Source: Janibacter corallicola NBRC 107790 (GTDB lineage: Bacteria > Actinomycetota > Actinomycetes > Actinomycetales > Dermatophilaceae). Taken from it: DNA of 64,000 nucleotides. The notes below the pieces were generated by a model. That model had not been told where the DNA came from and did not search any database. It worked only from the letters and a program-made list of their open reading frames with translations. The stretch is from positions 1-64,000 of the forward strand of contig NZ_BCSR01000010.1 of the NCBI RefSeq assembly GCF_001570965.1, written 5' to 3'. Every line of letters begins with the position of its first letter. The first letter of the stretch is position 1. Position numbers and translations under genes: made by a program. Below are positions 8,578-16,571 of this stretch, piece by piece.

Positions 8578-9045
8578 GTGGCCGAGCGACTGGCTCCGGG
8601 CGATCCGGCCCCCGACTTCACCCTCCCCGACGACGCCGGCGGCTCGGTGTCGCTGTCGGACTTCCGCGGGAAGCGCGTCATCGTCTACTTCTACCCGGCG
8701 GCGATGACTCCCGGGTGCACCACCCAGGCCTGCGACTTCAGCGACTCCCTGGAGGCGCTGCAGGCGGAGGACACCGAGGTCGTGGGCATCTCGCCGGACG
8801 GCCCGGCGAAGCTCGCGAAGTTCCGCGAGCGCGATGGGTTGACCATCACACTGCTCTCCGACGAGGACAAGTCGGTGATGACGGCCTGGGGCGCTTATGG
8901 TGAGAAGAAGCTGTACGGCAAGGTCGTCGAGGGAGTCATCCGCTCGACACTCGTCGTCGGTCCCGACGGCGTGGTGACCCACGCCCGGTACAACGTGAAG
9001 GCGACCGGCCACGTGGCCCGGATCCGCCGCGACCTCGGCATCTGA
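8578..9045 (+). CDS. bcp: Thioredoxin-dependent thiol peroxidase (Bcp/PrxQ-type peroxiredoxin)
   Basis: The 155-residue cytoplasmic peroxidase reduces hydroperoxides. The peroxidatic Cys47 sits in TPGCTTQAC with the resolving Cys52 five residues later, the atypical two-Cys PrxQ layout. Thioredoxin-fold elements VIVYFYP and a late VVGPDG are present. The GTG at 8578 is chosen because GAGGA lies 5 nt before it and it starts the conserved domain. Divergent from cbiM. Confidence 0.95.
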   Translation: MAERLAPGDPAPDFTLPDDAGGSVSLSDFRGKRVIVYFYPAAMTPGCTTQACDFSDSLEALQAEDTEVVGISPDGPAKLAKFRERDGLTITLLSDEDKSVMTAWGAYGEKKLYGKVVEGVIRSTLVVGPDGVVTHARYNVKATGHVARIRRDLGI

Positions 9046-9062
9046 GAAGGACGGAACACCGC

Positions 9063-9383
9063 GTGAGCAACGAGAACCCGAGCATGACCAAGCTCGAGAA
9101 CGACATCGTGACCAGCCGCGACCGGCTCGCCCAGACGATCGACGAGCTCGCCGAGCGGGCGGCGCCGAAGAACGTCTTCGCGCGCCAGAAGGAGCAGGCC
9201 AAGGCCTCCTTCGACAACGCGACCCGCACCGAGTCCGGTGAGCTGCGCATGGACCGCGTCGCCATCGCCGGGGCCGTCGTCGGCGGGATCATCCTGCTGA
9301 AGCTGATCTCGTCCCGTCGTTCCAAGAACAAGAAGATGACCTTCGCGGACTGGGAGCGCCAGCGGGCCAAGCGCTCCTGGTGA
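9063..9383 (+). CDS. DUF3618 domain protein, small single-pass membrane protein
   Basis: The 106-residue protein has an N-terminal segment LENDIVTSRDRLAQTIDELAER (shown in parts: charged, amphipathic) typical of DUF3618, then one membrane helix at about residues 67-80 (AIAGAVVGGIILLKLI) and a basic C-terminal tail. Its function is not known; the family often sits near peroxiredoxin or stress genes in actinobacteria. It follows bcp by 17 nt with AGAAGGACGG as ribosome binding site, and a strong terminator follows. Confidence 0.8.
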   Translation: MSNENPSMTKLENDIVTSRDRLAQTIDELAERAAPKNVFARQKEQAKASFDNATRTESGELRMDRVAIAGAVVGGIILLKLISSRRSKNKKMTFADWERQRAKRSW

Positions 9384-9399
9384 TCCGAGGAGCGGACAC

Positions 9400-9440
9400 A
9401 GCAGCAGGGCCCCGGTCGCGATGACCGGGGCCCTGCTGCT
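9400..9440 (+). terminator. Strong intrinsic hairpin
   Basis: An 18-bp perfect stem (AGCAGCAGGGCCCCGGTC and its complement) encloses a 5-nt loop. It lies after the DUF3618 gene and 7 nt from the tRNA-Lys 3' end, so it can terminate both strands. There is no long T tract. Confidence 0.8.
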
Positions 9441-9446
9441 TGGTGG

Positions 9447-9519
<73 letters not shown>

Positions 9520-9529
9520 GCGAGGAGAG

Positions 9530-9558
9530 ACATTAGCACCGTGGACGCCGGCTGCGAA
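9530..9558 (-). promoter_or_regulatory. Putative tRNA-Lys promoter
   Basis: TTCGCA at 9553-9558 and TAATGT at 9530-9535 are 17 nt apart on the minus strand, just upstream of the tRNA 5' end. Confidence 0.4.
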
Positions 9559-9587
9559 ATCCGGGTGCCGCAGGCTCCCTTCGGCCG

Positions 9588-10262
9588 CTATCCGCGGTGG
9601 TCGTCGAGGTCGATGTCCTCCTCCTCGGAGCTGCTTCGACGACCCCGGGCGAGCAGCGTGACGGCGATGATGACGAGGATCACGCCGAGTGCGCCCACGC
9701 CCCAGATCCACCCCGGCAGGCCGCTGTCCTCGCCGGAGGCGGGGGCGGCGGAGTCGCTCGGGCCGGAGGTGGCGCTCGGCGCCGCGCCCTGCGAGGAGCT
9801 GCTGGGGGAGCTGGTGCCGCTGGAGGTGCTCGTGGCGGAGTCCGAGTCCTGCTCGCCGCCCCCCGGCGCCGTGTAGGTGAAGTCGAAGGTTCCCGAGACC
9901 GGGTGCCCGTCGGCGCTGACGACCTTGTAGGTCACGGTGTAGTCGCCCTCGGGCATGTCGGAGTCCAGCGGCTGGTAGAGCGAGTCGCCCTCGACGTCGA
10001 CGGAGCCCTTGGCGACGTCCGTCGAGCCGGTCTTGACGGTGACCTCGCTCAGGTCCCCGTTGACCACCTCGTTGAAGCGCAACATGATCTCCGGAGGGGC
10101 CGCGGTCAGGCTGGCGCCGTCGGCCGGGCTGGTCTTCTCCAGGCGCGCGTGCGCCGACGCGGGGGCCGAGACCACCACCTGCGCGCAGAGCAGTGCCAGG
10201 AGGCCCGCGAGCGCGGCGGCGACGCGGAGGACGGGCGGTCGGGTGGTCCGTGTTGTGCTCAC
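9588..10262 (-). CDS. copC: CopC-domain copper-binding membrane-anchored protein
   Basis: The 224-residue protein has a signal peptide (about 1-36) ending in ASAHARLEK, so the mature N-terminal His is the usual CopC copper ligand. The CopC beta-barrel spans about 37-130 and ends with the conserved ADGHPVSGTFDFTY. A long Ser/Thr-rich low-complexity linker follows, then a membrane helix at about 190-210 and a short acidic cytoplasmic tail. The open frame runs on upstream through tRNA-His, so GTG 10262 is chosen; CACCAT lies 6 nt before it. No CopD or YcnJ partner is adjacent, unlike many homologues. Confidence 0.88.
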   Translation of the reverse strand: MSTTRTTRPPVLRVAAALAGLLALLCAQVVVSAPASAHARLEKTSPADGASLTAAPPEIMLRFNEVVNGDLSEVTVKTGSTDVAKGSVDVEGDSLYQPLDSDMPEGDYTVTYKVVSADGHPVSGTFDFTYTAPGGGEQDSDSATSTSSGTSSPSSSSQGAAPSATSGPSDSAAPASGEDSGLPGWIWGVGALGVILVIIAVTLLARGRRSSSEEEDIDLDDHRG

Positions 10263-10308
10263 CCGTCCATGGTGCCGGACGGTGCCCGAGGGGGTGGGGG
10301 GAGGTGCG

Positions 10309-10338
10309 TTCGGAGCACCGCGGGAGAGCCTGTACAGT
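10309..10338 (+). promoter_or_regulatory. Putative tRNA-His promoter
   Basis: TTCGGA at 10309-10314 and TACAGT at 10333-10338 are 18 nt apart, about 29 nt before the mature tRNA. Confidence 0.45.
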
Positions 10339-10366
10339 GGTCCGCGCTGCCCCGGAGGGTGGCCAC

Positions 10367-10443
10367 GGTGGGTGTAGCTCAGTTGGTAGAGCATCGCGTT
10401 GTGGTCGCGAGGGTCGCGGGTTCGAATCCCGTCACTCACCCCA
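10367..10443 (+). tRNA. tRNA-His (anticodon GUG), CCA encoded
   Basis: Acceptor GTGGGTG pairs with CACTCAC, with the extra encoded G-1 at 10367 opposite C73, the tRNA-His identity feature. The anticodon loop contains GTG, and CCA is encoded at 10441-10443, unlike the other tRNAs in the window. Confidence 0.96.
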
Positions 10444-10445
10444 GT

Positions 10446-10496
10446 GTCCTGAGCCGCGACGCCGTCCTACGAGGGGTCGCGGCTCAGGACTTTTCT
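10446..10496 (+). terminator. Intrinsic terminator after tRNA-His
   Basis: A 15-bp stem (GTCCTGAGCCGCGAC and its complement) with a 15-nt loop is followed by TTTTCT. It is a classic Rho-independent terminator and overlaps the 3' end of the opposing permease remnant. Confidence 0.85.
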
Positions 10497-10687
10497 GTCG
10501 TCGTGTCCCGGGCCCTCAGCGCTGCGGGACCTGCGATCTGGGAGGCGTAGAGGGCGCCGAAGAGCCAGCCGGAGCCGATGATCGCCCCGACACCCGTGAA
10601 GAGCAGGCTGACCCCTGCCGACATCCCGCTTCAGCCCCGTGTCGAGGTGGACGTCCACCTTGGTCGGGGGTGCTGGACACTCGTCAT
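10484..10687 (-). pseudogene. Remnant of an APC-family amino-acid permease N terminus
   Basis: The minus strand keeps AGGAGG 6 nt before an ATG at 10687, then pieces of a permease N terminus in different frames: TKVDVHLDTGLKRDVG in one frame and, after a shift, SLLFTGVGAIIGSGWLFGAL followed by YASQIAGPAAL in another. IIGSGWLFGALYA-x-x-AGPAA is the first membrane helix of APC aspartate/amino-acid symporters. Two frameshifts are needed, and homology stops after about 45 residues where a normal permease continues for more than 400. It is a decayed, truncated gene beside tRNA-His. Confidence 0.8.
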
Positions 10688-10823
10688 CGAGGTCCTCCTC
10701 GTCATCGTCGACGGGACCGGGGTCGGTCGGCCCCCTGGTCAGGACAGGGGGTGACGGTACTCCTGGCGCCCCCGGACGATGGCGCTCGTGGGGTGTCGAT
10801 TAACCATTTGTATGCGAACACGT

Positions 10824-10829
10824 CATAAT
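10824..10829 (+). promoter_or_regulatory. Putative leaderless -10 of the PAP2 gene
   Basis: CATAAT ends 6 nt before the ATG at 10836, inside an unusually AT-rich stretch (about 10798-10835). The region from the permease remnant to here holds no other gene I can support. Confidence 0.5.
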
Positions 10830-10835
10830 TGATCG

Positions 10836-11888
10836 ATGCAGTTCGTCCGCAGGTCTCCCTACGGCGTGATCCTCATCGTGTCCTTCGTGGTATTGGTGGT
10901 CGCGCTCGTGGGGTCGCAGTCCGCGGGGATTCCGCTCCAGGACCCTGAGGGCTTCCTCGGACCTGCCTACATCCGTTTCCCGCTCCTGGCGATCGGTCTG
11001 CTCTCCGTGGCCATCGTGCCGATGGCGATCCAGCGGTACGGCTGGCGTCACATCCCGAGCGGTGTGGTTCAGGTGATCCGGTCCGAGTGGAGCTGGCAGC
11101 GGGTCCTGTCCATCGCGCTGGGTTTCTTCAGCTTCTACGTCTGCTACGTCTCCTACCGGAACCTGAAGAACTTCCTCCCGGTCTACCGGGAGGGTGTCCT
11201 CTACGACGAGCAGCTGCTGGACTTCGACAAGTGGATCTTCGGCGGGACCAGCCCGGCCATCATCCTGCACGAGCTCCTCGGGACGGACGTCGCGGCACAG
11301 CTGCTCTCCCTCGTCTACCTCTCCTACCTCCCCCTCGTGCCGATCACCCTCGCGATCGTGCTCGTGATGAGCCGCAGCCACGCGGTCGGGGCCTGGTTCG
11401 CCACCGCCGTCAGCCTGAACTGGGTGCTCGGCGCCCTCAGCTACTACCTGCTGCCGGCCCTGGGGCCCATCTACGTGCGCCCCGACCACTACACCGGCCT
11501 CGCGGACACCGGCGTGAGCGGGCTGCAGCAGGCGCTGCTCGGCAACCGTCTGGAGTTCCTGGCCAACCCCATGCACAGCGAGGCCATCCACGGCGTCGCC
11601 GCCTTCGCCTCGCTGCACGTCTCCGTGGCCTTCGCGGTGGCCCTCTTCCTGCAGCGCACCGCTCAGAGCCGGACGCTGCGTGTCATCGGGTGGACCTTCT
11701 TCGTGCTGACCTTCGTGGCGACGCTCTACTTCGGATGGCACTACATCGCCGACAACATCGCCGGCGTCGCCATCGGCTACATCTCCGTCTCGGTGGGCGC
11801 CTGGGCCACCGGGTGCAGCGGCTACCGGCAGGGCGCGACGGCGCCCTCCGGTCTCGTCGAGACCTACGGCAGCCGGCAGGCCGCCTGA
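10836..11888 (+). CDS. PAP2-superfamily membrane phosphatase / inositolphosphotransferase-like
   Basis: The 350-residue protein has about seven to eight membrane helices. The active-site motifs are AFASLHVSVAF (C2, with the catalytic His) and FGWHYIADNIAG (C3, H-x3-D); the basic first motif is less clear. The layout resembles the PAP2_3 / Aur1-like subgroup that transfers or removes lipid phosphates, but no substrate can be assigned. ATG 10836 is 6 nt from a CATAAT hexamer. The gene converges with orn across 27 nt. Confidence 0.83.
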   Translation: MQFVRRSPYGVILIVSFVVLVVALVGSQSAGIPLQDPEGFLGPAYIRFPLLAIGLLSVAIVPMAIQRYGWRHIPSGVVQVIRSEWSWQRVLSIALGFFSFYVCYVSYRNLKNFLPVYREGVLYDEQLLDFDKWIFGGTSPAIILHELLGTDVAAQLLSLVYLSYLPLVPITLAIVLVMSRSHAVGAWFATAVSLNWVLGALSYYLLPALGPIYVRPDHYTGLADTGVSGLQQALLGNRLEFLANPMHSEAIHGVAAFASLHVSVAFAVALFLQRTAQSRTLRVIGWTFFVLTFVATLYFGWHYIADNIAGVAIGYISVSVGAWATGCSGYRQGATAPSGLVETYGSRQAA

Positions 11889-11915
11889 GCGACGCCGGTC
11901 GGTCCGGGCCCCCGG

Positions 11916-12527
11916 TCAGTCGACAGTGTGCCGGGCCGCGATGTCCTTCAGCGCCGCGGTCTCCAGTCCGGGCTGTGGCCGGAAGACCGCCTCCCGGTAG
12001 TACCGCAGCTCCGCGATCGACTCGGTGATGTCGGCCAGCGCCCGGTGCCCTCCGTGCTTCTCCGGTGAGGCGAAGTAGGCCCGGGGGTACCAGCGGCGGG
12101 CCAGCTGCTTGATCGAGGAGACGTCGATGAGCCGGTAGTGCAGGTGGCTCTCGAGGTCGGGCATGTCCCGCAGGAGAAAGGCGCGGTCGGTGGCGACGCT
12201 GTTGCCGCCGAGCGGCGCCCTGCCGGCCTCGGGCACGAGTTCCTTGACGTGGGCGAGCACCGCATCCTCGGCGTCACCGAGGGTCATGCCCTCAGCGAGG
12301 ACGTCGAGCAGGCCCGAGGTGGTGTGCATGTCTCGCACGAAGTCGTTCATCTGGGTCAGCGCCTCCTCCGGAGGCCGGATGACCACATCGATGCCTTCAC
12401 CGATCTGCGTCAGCTCGTAGTCCGTGACCAGGGCGGCGACCTCGATGAGCGCGTCGTCGCGCAGGTCGAGACCGGTCATCTCGCAGTCGATCCAGATGAT
12501 GCGTTCGGAGGAGGTGGAGGAACTCAC
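11916..12527 (-). CDS. orn: Oligoribonuclease
   Basis: The 203-residue DEDDh 3'-5' exonuclease degrades 2-5-mer RNAs and pGpG. Exo motifs are visible: IWIDCEMTGLD (Asp/Glu), the middle NSVATDRAFL (Asp), and HRALADI (His/Asp). ATG codons exist at 12539 and 12554, but GTG 12527 is preferred because TATGGT ends 7 nt before it and conserved sequence starts only nine residues later. Divergent from prsW across 79 nt. Confidence 0.93.
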   Translation of the reverse strand: MSSSTSSERIIWIDCEMTGLDLRDDALIEVAALVTDYELTQIGEGIDVVIRPPEEALTQMNDFVRDMHTTSGLLDVLAEGMTLGDAEDAVLAHVKELVPEAGRAPLGGNSVATDRAFLLRDMPDLESHLHYRLIDVSSIKQLARRWYPRAYFASPEKHGGHRALADITESIAELRYYREAVFRPQPGLETAALKDIAARHTVD

Positions 12528-12534
12528 GCCCGTC

Positions 12535-12540
12535 ACCATA
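12535..12540 (-). promoter_or_regulatory. Putative leaderless -10 of orn
   Basis: TATGGT on the minus strand ends 7 nt before GTG 12527; it overlaps the alternative ATG at 12539, arguing against that start. Confidence 0.45.
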
Positions 12541-12594
12541 GCGATCCGCCCCACAGGAGATGGTTCGGACCACCGGGTTCGGCTCCCGGTGAAC

Positions 12595-12600
12595 TACATT
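12595..12600 (+). promoter_or_regulatory. Putative leaderless -10 of prsW
   Basis: TACATT ends 6 nt before ATG 12607 and there is no Shine-Dalgarno sequence. Confidence 0.5.
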
Positions 12601-12606
12601 GCGGCC

Positions 12607-13902
12607 ATGAGCACGCCCCCTTCGCACCAGCCGGCGTGGCACCGCGAACAGGTGGAGGCGGTCACCGGCGGACATCTGCGCCAACCGCCGATCCCGCAGC
12701 AACCACCTGCACCCCAGCAGCACCCGCAGGTACCGCAGCCCACGTGGCCGCAGCAGCGCTACACCCCGCAGTACGTGCCCACGCAGGCGCACGCGAACCC
12801 GACCGTCCGCCCGGGGCTGCGTACGTGGCTGCTCGCCGGGTCGATCGGCGTCGTCTCGGTCTTCCTCGCGATGCTCTTCGCGCTCTACTACGGCTTCAGC
12901 TTCGGTGTCGTGGCGACGCTGGTGGGGCTGATCTTCGCGCTCATCCCGCTGGTGATCGTGCTACCGATCTTCCTGTGGCTGGACCGCCTCGAGGCGGAGC
13001 CCTGGCAGTACCTCGTCACCGCCTTCCTGTACGGGGCGCTCGGCTCGACCTTCATCGCGCTCATCGTCAACACCTCGTTCGGGATCTTCCTCACGGCCTT
13101 CACCGACCCGGCATCCGCGGGCATGCTGGGCGCGGTCCTCGTCGCGCCGCCGGTCGAGGAGTCGGTCAAGGGCGTCTTCATCCTCATCATGTGGGCCGTC
13201 GCCCGGAAGCGCTTCAACGGGCTCACCGACGGCATCGTCTATGCCGGTGTCGTCGCGGCCGGTTTCGCCTTCACCGAGAACATCATGTACCTCGCCGGTG
13301 CCCTCCAGGAGGGTGGCGTTTACGGTTTCGCCGCCACGTTCGTCATTCGTGGAATCCTCAGCCCGTTCGGGCACCCGATCTACACGAGCATGATCGGGAT
13401 CGGGATCGGCATCGCCGCCACGACGGGTTCGGTGGCCCTGCGCTTCGTGGCGCCCGTGGCCGGTTGGACCGCCGGGGTGGTGCTCCACGGTCTGTGGAAC
13501 TTCAGCGCCGGCTTCGGTCTCGCCGGACTGCTCATCGGGCTCGGGGTCGGCTTCGTCATCTTCTGCTGCTTCGTCGGCTTCGTGGTCTGGACCCGCTCCC
13601 GTGAGGCCCAGATCATCACCGAACACCTGCGGCCCTACGTCGCGACCGGGTGGCTGGCACCGGCCGAGCTGTCGATGTTGAGCTCGATGAAGGAGCGCCG
13701 TCTGGCGCGCGGTTGGGCCCGCAACTACGGTCGGCCGGGCAGCCTGAAGGCGATGCGCGCCTTCCAGGACACCGCCTCGGAGCTGGCCCTGCTGCGCTTC
13801 CGCATGACCCGGCAGTTCGCGGACCCGGAGACCCTCCACGATGAGCTGGTGCTGCTGGACTCGATGACGGCGCGGCGCCGGGAGTTCGCGGGGGTCGGTT
13901 AG
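12607..13902 (+). CDS. PrsW-family intramembrane metalloprotease
   Basis: The 431-residue protein starts with a Pro/Gln-rich cytoplasmic region (1-70), followed by about eight membrane helices and a soluble C-terminal tail of about 100 residues. The PrsW catalytic elements are present: E184-E185 in PPVEESVKG, E224 in FTENIMYL, H256 in FGHPIYTSM and H294 in LHGLWNF. Bacillus PrsW cleaves an anti-sigma factor; no anti-sigma gene lies nearby, so the substrate is unknown. The 3' end overlaps the convergent phosphopantetheinyl transferase gene by 4 nt. Confidence 0.92.
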   Translation: MSTPPSHQPAWHREQVEAVTGGHLRQPPIPQQPPAPQQHPQVPQPTWPQQRYTPQYVPTQAHANPTVRPGLRTWLLAGSIGVVSVFLAMLFALYYGFSFGVVATLVGLIFALIPLVIVLPIFLWLDRLEAEPWQYLVTAFLYGALGSTFIALIVNTSFGIFLTAFTDPASAGMLGAVLVAPPVEESVKGVFILIMWAVARKRFNGLTDGIVYAGVVAAGFAFTENIMYLAGALQEGGVYGFAATFVIRGILSPFGHPIYTSMIGIGIGIAATTGSVALRFVAPVAGWTAGVVLHGLWNFSAGFGLAGLLIGLGVGFVIFCCFVGFVVWTRSREAQIITEHLRPYVATGWLAPAELSMLSSMKERRLARGWARNYGRPGSLKAMRAFQDTASELALLRFRMTRQFADPETLHDELVLLDSMTARRREFAGVG

Positions 13903-14582
13903 CCCCGGCCGAGGTCGATGCGCAGCGGTCGGTCGGTGAGAGCCGCGACGGCCGCCCGGTGGTCCTGGGCCTCCGGCTCGAGGTCGGCCAGCGTGGCGAA
14001 GGGGGGCCGGGGCTCCTCGGCGCGCCAGTCCACCATGGTCGGGGGCTGCGATGGTCCGCTGACGAGGACCTCCGCGGGGTCGACGACGAGCCCGTGGCCG
14101 GTCGCCTTGAGGATCGCCTCCTTGCGGGCCCAGACACGGGCCCGGGCGACGAGCAGCTCATGACCGGACAATCCGTCGAAGGCGGGCACCTCCTCGGGCG
14201 CCAGTGTGGCCGGTGCGAATCCCTCGAAGCCGGCGTCGTCGAGCTCCTCGACGTCGACACCCACGTCGACCCCTTCGGTGACGGCGACGATGGCCAGGTT
14301 CGCGGTGTAGGAGAGGGAGAAGAACCACCCGGGTGCATCGATGGGGCTCGGCTTGCCGTGCTGCTCACTGCCGCAGGTGGCGCAGCGCCGCACGAATGCC
14401 AGCTCGGCGGGGTCCCGATCGAGCAGCTCCCCGAGGGAGCGCCGCACGAGGGCATGGCCGGTGACGAAGGGGGTGGAGTCCCGCTTGCGCTCCGCCCGAG
14501 CGCGTTCCGAGGCATCGAGCACGGTGAGGTCGGCAGAGGACTCGCTGACGCGTGCCTCACGCACGAAGACACTCAGGGACAT
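13899..14582 (-). CDS. 4'-phosphopantetheinyl transferase (Sfp superfamily)
   Basis: The 227-residue enzyme transfers phosphopantetheine from CoA to carrier proteins. The magnesium-binding GVDVGVDVEELDD and the WARKEAILKATGHGL motif define the Sfp/AcpT group, and HGKPS precedes FSLSYT as usual. A CATGAT hexamer lies 6 nt before the ATG. No polyketide or peptide synthetase is in the window, so its partner is elsewhere. It may serve fatty-acid ACP or an aldehyde reductase. Confidence 0.9.
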   Translation of the reverse strand: MSLSVFVREARVSESSADLTVLDASERARAERKRDSTPFVTGHALVRRSLGELLDRDPAELAFVRRCATCGSEQHGKPSPIDAPGWFFSLSYTANLAIVAVTEGVDVGVDVEELDDAGFEGFAPATLAPEEVPAFDGLSGHELLVARARVWARKEAILKATGHGLVVDPAEVLVSGPSQPPTMVDWRAEEPRPPFATLADLEPEAQDHRAAVAALTDRPLRIDLGRG

Positions 14583-14613
14583 GTGCCGATCATGGCAGGT
14601 CGGTGTGGCTCAT

Positions 14614-14619
14614 TACACT
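14614..14619 (+). promoter_or_regulatory. Putative -10 of tRNA-Arg
   Basis: TACACT lies 45 nt before the mature tRNA 5' end; the -35 is not clear. Confidence 0.3.
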
Positions 14620-14664
14620 GTGACCCGTCCGCAGGTGCTGCATCCGCCGCCCTGCCGGGCGCCA

Positions 14665-14738
14665 GCCCCCGTAGCTCAGCTGGACAGAGCAAGGGCCTTC
14701 TAATCCCGAGGTCGCAGGTTCGAATCCTGCCGGGGGCG
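14665..14738 (+). tRNA. tRNA-Arg (anticodon UCU)
   Basis: A 74-nt cloverleaf is present with acceptor GCCCCCG / CGGGGGC, anticodon loop CTTCTAA and T arm GCAGG/CCTGC around TTCGAAT. The anticodon stem AGGGC / TCCCG has only three Watson-Crick pairs, with mismatches at 27-43 and 31-39. CCA is not encoded. Confidence 0.9.
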
Positions 14739-14846
14739 CTCGTGTCCTGGGTCGCGTCATCGTTGACACGGTGACGTGCCCCAGAGGTGCCCACCCCTGC
14801 AGCTCGCAGGTGATCCGTCGCGGCATGCGGGAGGGCCCCGGGCGTA

Positions 14847-14852
14847 TATGTT
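14847..14852 (+). promoter_or_regulatory. Putative leaderless -10 of the first dynamin-like gene
   Basis: TATGTT ends 6 nt before ATG 14859, which favours this ATG over GTG 14853. Confidence 0.5.
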
Positions 14853-14858
14853 GTGCCC

Positions 14859-16571
14859 ATGGCGACGAGCGGCGACACCCGTGACCTGCTCGCCCGGGTG
14901 GTGGCACTGCGCGACGAGGTGGAGCGCAGCCGGCTGACCCTCGAGCTCGCCTCGACCCGCGAGGCGCGTGCCGAGCGCGAGGCATTGCTGGACCAGCTCG
15001 ACGACCACGTCATCCCACGGCTGGAGTCCATCGACGCCCCGCTGCTCGCGGTGGTGGGTGGTTCGACCGGTGCGGGCAAGTCCACGCTGGTCAACTCGGT
15101 GCTGCGCCAGGAGGTCAGCCGGCCGGGCGTGCTGCGTCCGACGACGACGAGACCGGTCCTCATCCACCATCCCGAGGACGAGGCGTGGTTCCGGGAGAGG
15201 AGGGTGCTCCCTTCGCTCCCGAGGGTCACCGGAGCGATCGACCCGGAGTCCGGCGCCCGTACCCTGCAGCTCGCGCCGACGGAGCTCGTCCCGCCGGGCA
15301 TGGCGATCCTGGACGCCCCGGACATCGATTCGGTCGTCGCGGCCAACCGGGAGCTGGCCGCCCAGCTGCTCGCCGCGGCGGACCTGTGGATCTTCGTGAC
15401 GACGGCGGCTCGCTATGCTGACGCGATCCCGTGGCACCTGCTGCGGCGGGCCGGCGACCGGGGTACCGCCGTCGCGATCGTGCTGGACCGGGTGGACCGC
15501 CCCGCCATGGCGGAGATCAAGTCCCATCTCAGCGAGATGCTCCGGGAGCAGGGGATGGGCACGACGCCGGTCTTCGCCGTCCCGGAGGTGACCCTGGACC
15601 CCAACGGACTGGTCCCCGACGAGGACATCGAGCGGGTGCGCTCCTGGCTGCACGCGCTGGCCGTCGACGAGCAGGCCCGCGCGAGCATCGTCCAGCAGAC
15701 CCTCGACGGGGCGGTGCGCTCGATCGAGGAGCGCGTCGCCGCCCTCGTCGAGGCCGCCCGCGGTGAGCGGGAGCAGGTCAGTGGACTCGCGGCCGCCGCC
15801 TACCTCGCCTATGACGAGGCGGAGGAGGGTGTCGGCGAGGGGATGCGCGACGGGCAGCTGCTGCGCGGAGAGGTCCTGGCCCGGTGGCAGGAGTTCGTCG
15901 GCACGGGGGAGTTCTTCCGGCGGGTCGAGCGCGGTGTCGCCCGGCTGCGTGACCGCATCGGCGCGGCCGTGCGCAGCGGACCTCCGCCCTCACGGGAGCT
16001 GGACGAGGCCCTGCAGAGCGGCGTCAGCGCGATGATCGTCTCCGCCGCGGACACCGCGGCCGCCGACCTCACGCGCACCTGGCGGGGCACCGAGGCGGGA
16101 GAGGTGGTCCTCGCCGGTCACCCGGGCCTCTCCCGCTCCTCCGCCTCCCTCGAGGGCGACGTGGAGCGGCTCGTGCGTGACTGGCAGTCCGACGTGCTCG
16201 ACATCGTCCGCTCCGAGGGCAGCAGCCGACGGGTCAATGCCCGGATCGCGGCCTACGGGGTCAACGGCGTCGGGCTCTTCCTCATGCTCGTCTCCTTCGC
16301 GCACACCGGCGGTGTCCTCGTCGCGCCCGAGGTCGCCATCGCCGGCGGTACGACAGCGCTGGCGCAGAAGGTGCTCGAGGCGATCTTCGGTGACCAGGCC
16401 GTGCGACGGATGGCCAAGCGCGCCCGGGAGCTGCTGCTGGAGCGGGTGGCCGACCTGTACGGGAGGGAGCGCGGGCGCTACACGGCCCTGCTGGACGGGG
16501 CCGCGCTCAGCGAGGCGCAGATCCGCAGGCTCGAGCGGGCCAGTCAGTCGATCGGGGAGGTGACGTCGTGA
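14859..16571 (+). CDS. Dynamin-like membrane-associated GTPase, first of pair
   Basis: The 570-residue protein has an N-terminal helical stretch, P-loop GGSTGAGKS at 67-75, switch-type Thr in PTTTRP, a G3 variant DAPDIDS and a G4-like LDRVD. Long helical regions follow and a hydrophobic hairpin lies near residues 465-505 (GVNGVGLFLMLVSF and VAPEVAIAGG). It resembles paired actinobacterial dynamin-like proteins, such as streptomycete DynA/DynB, which act at the membrane during division or stress. The TGA overlaps the GTG of its partner, indicating a fixed complex. Confidence 0.82.
   Translation: MATSGDTRDLLARVVALRDEVERSRLTLELASTREARAEREALLDQLDDHVIPRLESIDAPLLAVVGGSTGAGKSTLVNSVLRQEVSRPGVLRPTTTRPVLIHHPEDEAWFRERRVLPSLPRVTGAIDPESGARTLQLAPTELVPPGMAILDAPDIDSVVAANRELAAQLLAAADLWIFVTTAARYADAIPWHLLRRAGDRGTAVAIVLDRVDRPAMAEIKSHLSEMLREQGMGTTPVFAVPEVTLDPNGLVPDEDIERVRSWLHALAVDEQARASIVQQTLDGAVRSIEERVAALVEAARGEREQVSGLAAAAYLAYDEAEEGVGEGMRDGQLLRGEVLARWQEFVGTGEFFRRVERGVARLRDRIGAAVRSGPPPSRELDEALQSGVSAMIVSAADTAAADLTRTWRGTEAGEVVLAGHPGLSRSSASLEGDVERLVRDWQSDVLDIVRSEGSSRRVNARIAAYGVNGVGLFLMLVSFAHTGGVLVAPEVAIAGGTTALAQKVLEAIFGDQAVRRMAKRARELLLERVADLYGRERGRYTALLDGAALSEAQIRRLERASQSIGEVTS

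Noticed and set aside
10467-10658. A small 63-codon minus-strand ORF
   Set aside because: It covers only one frame of the broken permease; the rest of the peptide is out-of-frame noise.
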